A DNA stretch of 64,000 nt from NCBI GenBank assembly GCA_027622555.1, contig JAQBYJ010000006.1, forward strand, positions 1 to 64,000, written 5' to 3'. A program made the position numbers and the translations under genes. Below the pieces are notes generated by a model. It ran no database searches. It saw nothing but the letters and a program-made list of their open reading frames with translations, and was not told where the DNA came from. Below are positions 62,545 to 64,000 of the stretch, piece after piece (the first letter of the stretch is position 1; each line of letters starts with the position of its first letter). The stretch is from Verrucomicrobiota bacterium (lineage in GTDB: Bacteria; Verrucomicrobiota; Verrucomicrobiia; Opitutales; UBA2995).

Positions 62545-63486
62545 GTGACATTGCGCGGAGAGGATGGCTTGGGCCGTTCTCCAAGGGCAGACATTGTTGG
62601 CAAGGTCATTAACCAGATACAAAAGGGCTGGGTGGACACGCTCAGGATGGGCTTTGTTTATTCTTCAAGCGCCAAAGCTCGCCTGCCGAAGGGACTCAAG
62701 AAAGCCGCTGATGTGCGTTTTCTGGGAATAGACGGTTCAGGAAAATCCGAAACCATTCTCCATTTTTCAGCACCTCATTTTATAGACATCTCACCTAATC
62801 TCTATGAACAACAGGAACTGGAAAACCTAAGCCAGCTGCCTGATGCTGATTGGACTGTGTTCAATCTCTTCGAACACATTCTCGAAGATATCGCTGAAGA
62901 AAGAACGGAAAGTGACCGTTTTGATGAACCTATCCTGCGAGACTTATCTGGCTACAAGCGATTGATCCATTCGGGAGGACTGGAAAGCATTATATTTGAT
63001 GGTCAGGGAACCGGTCCTTCCAGCCAAATGGTAAATGAGCCGATTATTAAGATAGCGGAACGTTTGCGGCTTCACACCCCGGGATCCCAGCGAGTTCGAA
63101 TCTGCGCCAAATTAGACATGCTTCGTGTCAGCGATCACCTAATGGAATTAGAGGTAAACTCAGGTGAGCGTTTTAAAGCCGTCTGGAATAAAAAACCGAT
63201 TGAACAACCACGAACTCTATTGGGAAGTCAGGTCCTCTTGGAAGGTCTAGCCGTCTTTAAACCTTCAGGTAATATTCTCCGGGTAGAAATTGACGCACTT
63301 GAATCGGCGACAGGACAGGATGCCTTTTTTAGCCAGTTACCAACTCCGATTCTCCAGGAGTCGTCTGGTGAGTACCGAAGAAAGAAAGAGATAAGGCCTA
63401 AAGGAGAGACCACATCCATATTCGGGAAATGGCCAGGTACAGAATCAGATGAAGAAATCAAGCAGCTACTGAGAGAATGGTCCTGA
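62545..63486 (+). CDS. uncharacterised protein overlapping a PIN-domain gene
   Basis: A 313-residue protein from GTG 62545, with 7 more natural-looking residues if it began at 62524. I do not recognise its family. It has no signal peptide or membrane helix. Segments of note: RSPRADIVGKVINQIQKGW near the N-terminus, a central acidic helical region (FEHILEDIAEERTESDRFDE), and a beta-rich stretch (VRICAKLDMLRVSDHLMELE, then VNSGERFKAVW) like a small barrel. The C-terminus is charged. It overlaps the PIN-domain gene by 10 bases, so the two are probably translated together and may form a toxin-antitoxin-like pair. Confidence 0.75.
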   Translation: MTLRGEDGLGRSPRADIVGKVINQIQKGWVDTLRMGFVYSSSAKARLPKGLKKAADVRFLGIDGSGKSETILHFSAPHFIDISPNLYEQQELENLSQLPDADWTVFNLFEHILEDIAEERTESDRFDEPILRDLSGYKRLIHSGGLESIIFDGQGTGPSSQMVNEPIIKIAERLRLHTPGSQRVRICAKLDMLRVSDHLMELEVNSGERFKAVWNKKPIEQPRTLLGSQVLLEGLAVFKPSGNILRVEIDALESATGQDAFFSQLPTPILQESSGEYRRKKEIRPKGETTSIFGKWPGTESDEEIKQLLREWS

Positions 63487-63944
63487 CGAATCCCCCTGCC
63501 CCCAGGTTTATTTTCGATACCGATGTGCTGGTTCATTACCTGCGCGGAAAAAAGGCAGGATTGGCGATTGAGCAGGAATTTCATTTTCAGAAAACCGGAT
63601 TCCGACCGATTGTGTCGGTAGTAACCGTCGGAGAACTGCTGGCCTTTTCAAGAAACCTTAAGTGGGGTGAAAACAAACGAGGCGCTCTCGAAAGACTGAG
63701 ACAGCAAATGTACATTCTCGATATCTCCCGCACTGAGATTCTAGAAACCTATGCGGAGTTGTCGTCTAATGCAAAGAACCGGGGATGGTCCATTTTCCAT
63801 AAAAAGAACGATTTGTGGATAGCAGCCACAGCGGTCGCATCCGGATTGTCTTTGATTACTTGCGACAAGAAAGATTTCAAAAATTTCAGCGACAGGATCA
63901 ATCTGGTAATTCTGGATGCGGACACAGGAAAGATCACACAGTAA
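63477..63944 (+). CDS. PIN-domain protein (VapC-like ribonuclease)
   Basis: A 155-residue PIN domain: FIFDTDVLVHYLRGKK (metal Asp pair), VSVVTVGELLAFSR (Glu), and KKNDLWIAATAVASGLSLIT followed by CDKKDF (Asp residues). The fold and length fit VapC-type toxins. Its start lies inside the last codons of the upstream 313-residue gene, in another frame, with GAGAG just before it. The upstream protein is far larger than the usual 70-90-residue antitoxin. Substrate RNA is unknown. Confidence 0.9.
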   Translation: MVLTNPPAPRFIFDTDVLVHYLRGKKAGLAIEQEFHFQKTGFRPIVSVVTVGELLAFSRNLKWGENKRGALERLRQQMYILDISRTEILETYAELSSNAKNRGWSIFHKKNDLWIAATAVASGLSLITCDKKDFKNFSDRINLVILDADTGKITQ

Positions 63945-63954
63945 CTGCCAGCTA

Positions 63955-64000
63955 ATGCCCTTCACCGACGAACAAATTGCATTTTACACCGAAGCCATCG
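63955..64000 (+). CDS. start of an unidentified gene, cut by the window edge
   Basis: ATG at 63955 opens a frame that stays open to the window end (15 codons, MPFTDEQIAFYTEAI). It follows the PIN gene stop by 10 bases, suggesting one operon. Too short to assign. Confidence 0.4.
   Translation, partial: MPFTDEQIAFYTEAI

Overview
The window looks like a chromosome segment of a Verrucomicrobiota bacterium, probably of the Opitutae lineage. This is inferred from gene content: a fused LpxC-FabZ, a Minf_1886-family protein, a Tat-exported DUF1800/DUF1501 pair, a DUF971 protein, a Gram-negative lipid A and Mla-type lipid transport gene set, and gatCAB linked to pheST and the L35/L20 genes. No rRNA, tRNA, CRISPR array or insertion sequence was found. 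Several genes carry point lesions, so an imperfect (for example metagenomic) assembly must be kept in mind.

Layout. 1-7.6 kb: a secreted Hcp-fold protein with an amplified 33-bp repeat, a TlpA-like thioredoxin, a 3-hydroxyisobutyrate-dehydrogenase-like enzyme, TerC, and a DUF1800-DUF1501 operon whose second gene has an in-frame TGA after its Tat leader. 7.6-23.1 kb: a prohibitin-like protein, a response regulator/histidine kinase, trpS, rny, rodA, rng, then a long minus-strand block (mlaE-mlaF-mlaD-lipoprotein-panC-like-nadB-inositol-monophosphatase-like). The panC-like product has several replaced active-site residues. 23.2-33.5 kb: a HAD phosphatase, a DnaE2-like polymerase with a LexA-like palindrome at its start, a B12-dependent radical SAM protein, lpxA, lpxC-fabZ, an elongation factor P gene that has lost its middle, and an unusual thymidine-phosphorylase homologue. 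33.6-47.9 kb: argS, peptidases, a DUF192 lipoprotein, and the translation cluster rpmI-rplT-pheS-pheT-gatC-gatA, with gatB after a repeat-filled gap.

48-52 kb: a Phd/PIN toxin-antitoxin pair, an ECF sigma factor with a membrane anti-sigma-like partner, and a divergent pair for copper proteins (CusF-SCO1 fusion and azurin-like lipoprotein). 52-64 kb is an accessory defence island: a decaying RhuM gene, a type I restriction-modification locus with a frameshifted hsdR and an amber-interrupted hsdM around an intact hsdS, an AbiE type IV toxin-antitoxin pair, a degenerate second AbiEi copy with its own operator-like dyad, a REP-associated tyrosine transposase (RAYT) flanked by its REP/REPIN hairpins, a duplicated hsdS tail, and an uncharacterised 313-residue protein overlapping a PIN-domain gene.

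Most of the window is ordinary core metabolism. The strongest candidates for something new are the unknown protein/PIN pair at the right end, the RAYT/REP module entangled with the type I locus, the duplicated AbiE operator, and the PanC and thymidine phosphorylase homologues with altered active sites.
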